From: Chloroflexota bacterium
GTDB taxonomy: Bacteria; Chloroflexota; UBA6077; JADZDV01
DNA length: 7,586 nt
NCBI GenBank assembly: GCA_020850915.1
Contig: JADZDV010000423.1
Location: forward strand, 1 to 7,586
Direction: 5' to 3'
The notes below the pieces were generated by a model. The model searched no databases and was not told the DNA's origin. It saw only the letters and a list, made by a program, of their open reading frames with translations. This document shows positions 5,923 through 7,586 of this stretch, in pieces. Position 1 is the first letter of the stretch. Each line of letters begins with the position of its first letter. The translations under genes and the position numbers were made by a program.

Positions 5923-6672
5923 CCGGGCGCGGTCGGCGTTGGCCGCGGCGGGCCGATGGAGTATTTCGAGGGGTCGGTCTCCCCGCTCAACATTCCGGCC
6001 TGGCGCGGCTTCCCCTTGCGCGATCGTCTGCGCGATCACTACGAGCTTCCGACCGTGGTGGACAACGACGCCAAAGCGTACGCCCTGGGCGAGTACTGGG
6101 TCGGCGCGGGCCAGGGCGCTCGGGGCCTGCTCGGGATCGTCGTCTCGACCGGCGTGGGTGGGGGCATCGTCCTCGACGGCCGGCTCGTCCACGGAGCGCG
6201 CGGCAATGCCGGGCACATCGGGCACCTCGTCGCCGTCTACGGCGGGCGACCCTGCGCCTGCGGCTCCCGGGGCTGCGTCGAAGCGATCGCCTCAGGCCCG
6301 TCCATCATTCGGCAGGTGCGGGAAGCGATCGCCGCGGGGAGGCGGAGCGTGCTGTCGTCGAACCCGACGACGCCCGAGATCGTCGCGGCGGCGCGCAGCG
6401 GCGACGAGCTGGCCCGGGAGGTCTTCAACCAGGCCGGCGCGGCGCTGGGCCGCGGCATCGCGGCGGCCTGCGCGCTGCTCGACCTGGACCGCGTCGTGAT
6501 CGGCGGTGGGGTGAGCGCCGCGGCCGACCTGTTCTTGCCGGCGCTGCGCCGGGAGTTGGCGGCACACGCGCAGCTCGACTTCACCCGGGACGTCGAGCCG
6601 CGGATCTCCAGTCTGGTTGGCGTCGCGTCGCTGGCCGGCGCCGCCGCGCTCGCGGGGAACGGCGCCGGCTGA
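5923..6672 (+). CDS. ROK-family sugar kinase, C-terminal part after the in-frame TGA
   Basis: Continues the kinase in the same frame to TGA 6670-6672; full length would be 326 residues, normal for ROK kinases that phosphorylate glucose, N-acetylmannosamine or similar sugars with ATP. Numbered from 5692: VVDNDAKA (122-129) holds the catalytic base Asp126; STGVGGG (152-158) is the second phosphate loop; AGHIGH (173-178) and CACGSRGCVEAIASG (188-202) give the zinc site, His178 with Cys188, Cys190 and Cys195. Many glucokinases read GE-x-GH where this has GH-x-GH; together with GCVEAIASG this resembles N-acetylmannosamine kinases (NanK), so the substrate should not be assumed to be glucose. ATG at 5956 could restart translation 33 bases after the stop, but that product would lack the ATP loop and be inactive alone. 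No other damage is seen after the stop. Confidence 0.8.
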   Translation, partial: PGAVGVGRGGPMEYFEGSVSPLNIPAWRGFPLRDRLRDHYELPTVVDNDAKAYALGEYWVGAGQGARGLLGIVVSTGVGGGIVLDGRLVHGARGNAGHIGHLVAVYGGRPCACGSRGCVEAIASGPSIIRQVREAIAAGRRSVLSSNPTTPEIVAAARSGDELAREVFNQAGAALGRGIAAACALLDLDRVVIGGGVSAAADLFLPALRRELAAHAQLDFTRDVEPRISSLVGVASLAGAAALAGNGAG

Positions 6673-6703
6673 CCACTATGGTTTAGCCGCCGAGCGCGGC
6701 GGC
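6640..6703. terminator. long-loop inverted repeat spanning the convergent stops
   Basis: GCCGCCGCGCTCG (6640-6652) and CGAGCGCGGCGGC (6691-6703) are perfect 13-bp inverted repeats with a 38-base loop containing the stop codons of the ROK kinase and leuB, which converge with only 10 bases between them. It could serve as a shared terminator or transcription roadblock. Against this, both arms lie in coding sequence for Ala-rich C-termini (AAALA and VAAALGG), so codon use could produce the symmetry by chance, and no T-run follows. Confidence 0.3.
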
Positions 6704-7586
6704 CACGGCGTCGCCGATCTGGCTCGTCGTGGCGATCGGCTTGCCGGGCTCGGCCAGGTCCGGCGTCCTGAGACCCTGCCTCAGCACCGCGGCGACGGCC
6801 GCCTCGACGGCGTCGGCCGCCTCCGGCAGCCCGAGACCCAGGCGCAGCAACATGGCGAGGCTCAGGATCGTCGCATTCGGGTTGGCCTTGCCCTGGCCCG
6901 CGATGTCCGGCGCCGAGCCGTGGATCGGCTCGAAGAGGCCGACCTTCCTCGCCCCGAGACTGGCCGAGGGCATCATGCCCATCGAGCCGGCCAGCATCGC
7001 CGCCTCATCGGTCAGGATGTCGCCGAAGAGGTTGTCCGTGACGATGACGTCGAAGTCGGTCGGCTTGCGGATCAAGTGCATGGCGCAGGAGTCGGCCAGC
7101 ATCGGGATCATCGTGACGTCCGGATAGTCCGGCGCGATCTCGAGCGAGACCTTGCGCCACAGCCGCGACGTCTGCATGACGTTGTACTTGTCCACCGAGT
7201 GCAGCAGTTTGCGACGGCCGCGCGCGATCTCGAACGCCCGCCGGACCACCCGGGCGATCTCCTGCTCCGTGTAGAGGCAAGTATCGACCGCCTTGCGTCC
7301 CGTCTTCGTCTCCCAGATCTTCTTCGGCGGCGCGAAGTAGGTGCCGCCAGTCAGCTCGCGGACGACGATGCAGTCCACGCCCGCCACGACTTCCGGCTTG
7401 AGCGTCGAGGCCCCCAGCAGCTCGGGATACAGCTTCACGGGGCGGAGGTTGGCGAAGAGCTGCAGCTCCTTGCGCAACGTGAGGATGGCCAGCTCCGGGC
7501 GGACGCCGAGGGCCGGATCGTCCCATTGCGGGCCTCCGACCGCGCCCATCAGGACGGCGTCGGCCCTCTTCGCCGCGGCGATCGTC
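6683..7586 (-). CDS. leuB: 3-isopropylmalate dehydrogenase, N-terminus beyond the window
   Basis: The C-terminal 301 codons or so of LeuB, the NAD-dependent enzyme that oxidises and decarboxylates 3-isopropylmalate in leucine synthesis. The frame enters at 7586 as [19 protein letters not shown] and ends at TAA 6685-6683; roughly the first 60 residues are missing. Visible family features in order: [20 protein letters not shown] with the substrate arginines, RELTGGTYF, the catalytic lysine in [14 protein letters not shown], the metal-binding aspartates in [25 protein letters not shown], and the NAD-binding [20 protein letters not shown]. Isocitrate dehydrogenases and tartrate dehydrogenases share the fold, but the RELTGGTYF and [10 protein letters not shown] segments fit LeuB. 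Two positions look unusual: KYN where most LeuB have KAN, and MLADSCAM where VDS/VDN is usual. An apparent ATG at 7549 is internal. No lesion is seen. Confidence 0.93.
   Translation of the reverse strand, partial: TIAAAKRADAVLMGAVGGPQWDDPALGVRPELAILTLRKELQLFANLRPVKLYPELLGASTLKPEVVAGVDCIVVRELTGGTYFAPPKKIWETKTGRKAVDTCLYTEQEIARVVRRAFEIARGRRKLLHSVDKYNVMQTSRLWRKVSLEIAPDYPDVTMIPMLADSCAMHLIRKPTDFDVIVTDNLFGDILTDEAAMLAGSMGMMPSASLGARKVGLFEPIHGSAPDIAGQGKANPNATILSLAMLLRLGLGLPEAADAVEAAVAAVLRQGLRTPDLAEPGKPIATTSQIGDAVAAALGG

Overview
The window comes from a high-GC bacterial chromosome: a typical 60-base line inside the intact genes (5161-5220) counts 75% G+C. The genes are housekeeping or metabolic, with one toxin-antitoxin pair; there is no IS element, CRISPR array, tRNA or rRNA. 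Ordinary TAG, TGA and TAA terminators are all used, so a reassigned code is unlikely. The phylum cannot be fixed from sequence alone. An environmental high-GC lineage such as Chloroflexota or a similar soil or sediment phylum would fit, but this is a guess.

Layout. 1-78 may hold the last codons of a + strand gene. 111-140 is a perfect 13-bp hairpin lying over the stop codon of a decayed alpha/beta hydrolase on the - strand (120-743). 744-951 has no recognisable gene. 952-2535 (+) is a CPA1-type Na+/H+ antiporter split by an in-frame TAG at 1507-1509. 2641-3807 (+) is an intact FrsA-like / 2,6-dihydroxypseudooxynicotine-hydrolase-like alpha/beta hydrolase. 4447 down to 3864 (-) is a type VII toxin-antitoxin pair, MntA nucleotidyltransferase then HepT HEPN RNase, joined by a GTGA overlap; the HepT C-terminus appears shifted out of frame by one missing base. 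4577-5695 (+) is an aminotransferase of the HisC/CobD type behind a good sigma-70-like promoter that predicts a leaderless mRNA. Its stop overlaps by GTGA the start of a ROK sugar kinase (5692-6672, +), which is interrupted by an in-frame TGA at 5920-5922. leuB (3-isopropylmalate dehydrogenase) comes in from the right edge on the - strand, convergent with the kinase.

How the genes relate. The aminotransferase and kinase form one translationally coupled unit; MntA and HepT form another, divergent from it across a 129-bp control region with a 7+7 bp dyad. The other genes look like independent units. The most striking feature of the window is the number of interrupted genes: an antiporter, a kinase and a hydrolase each carry an in-frame nonsense codon, and HepT carries a frameshift, while neighbouring genes are intact. 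Either this locus is eroding or the consensus contains errors; reads would decide.
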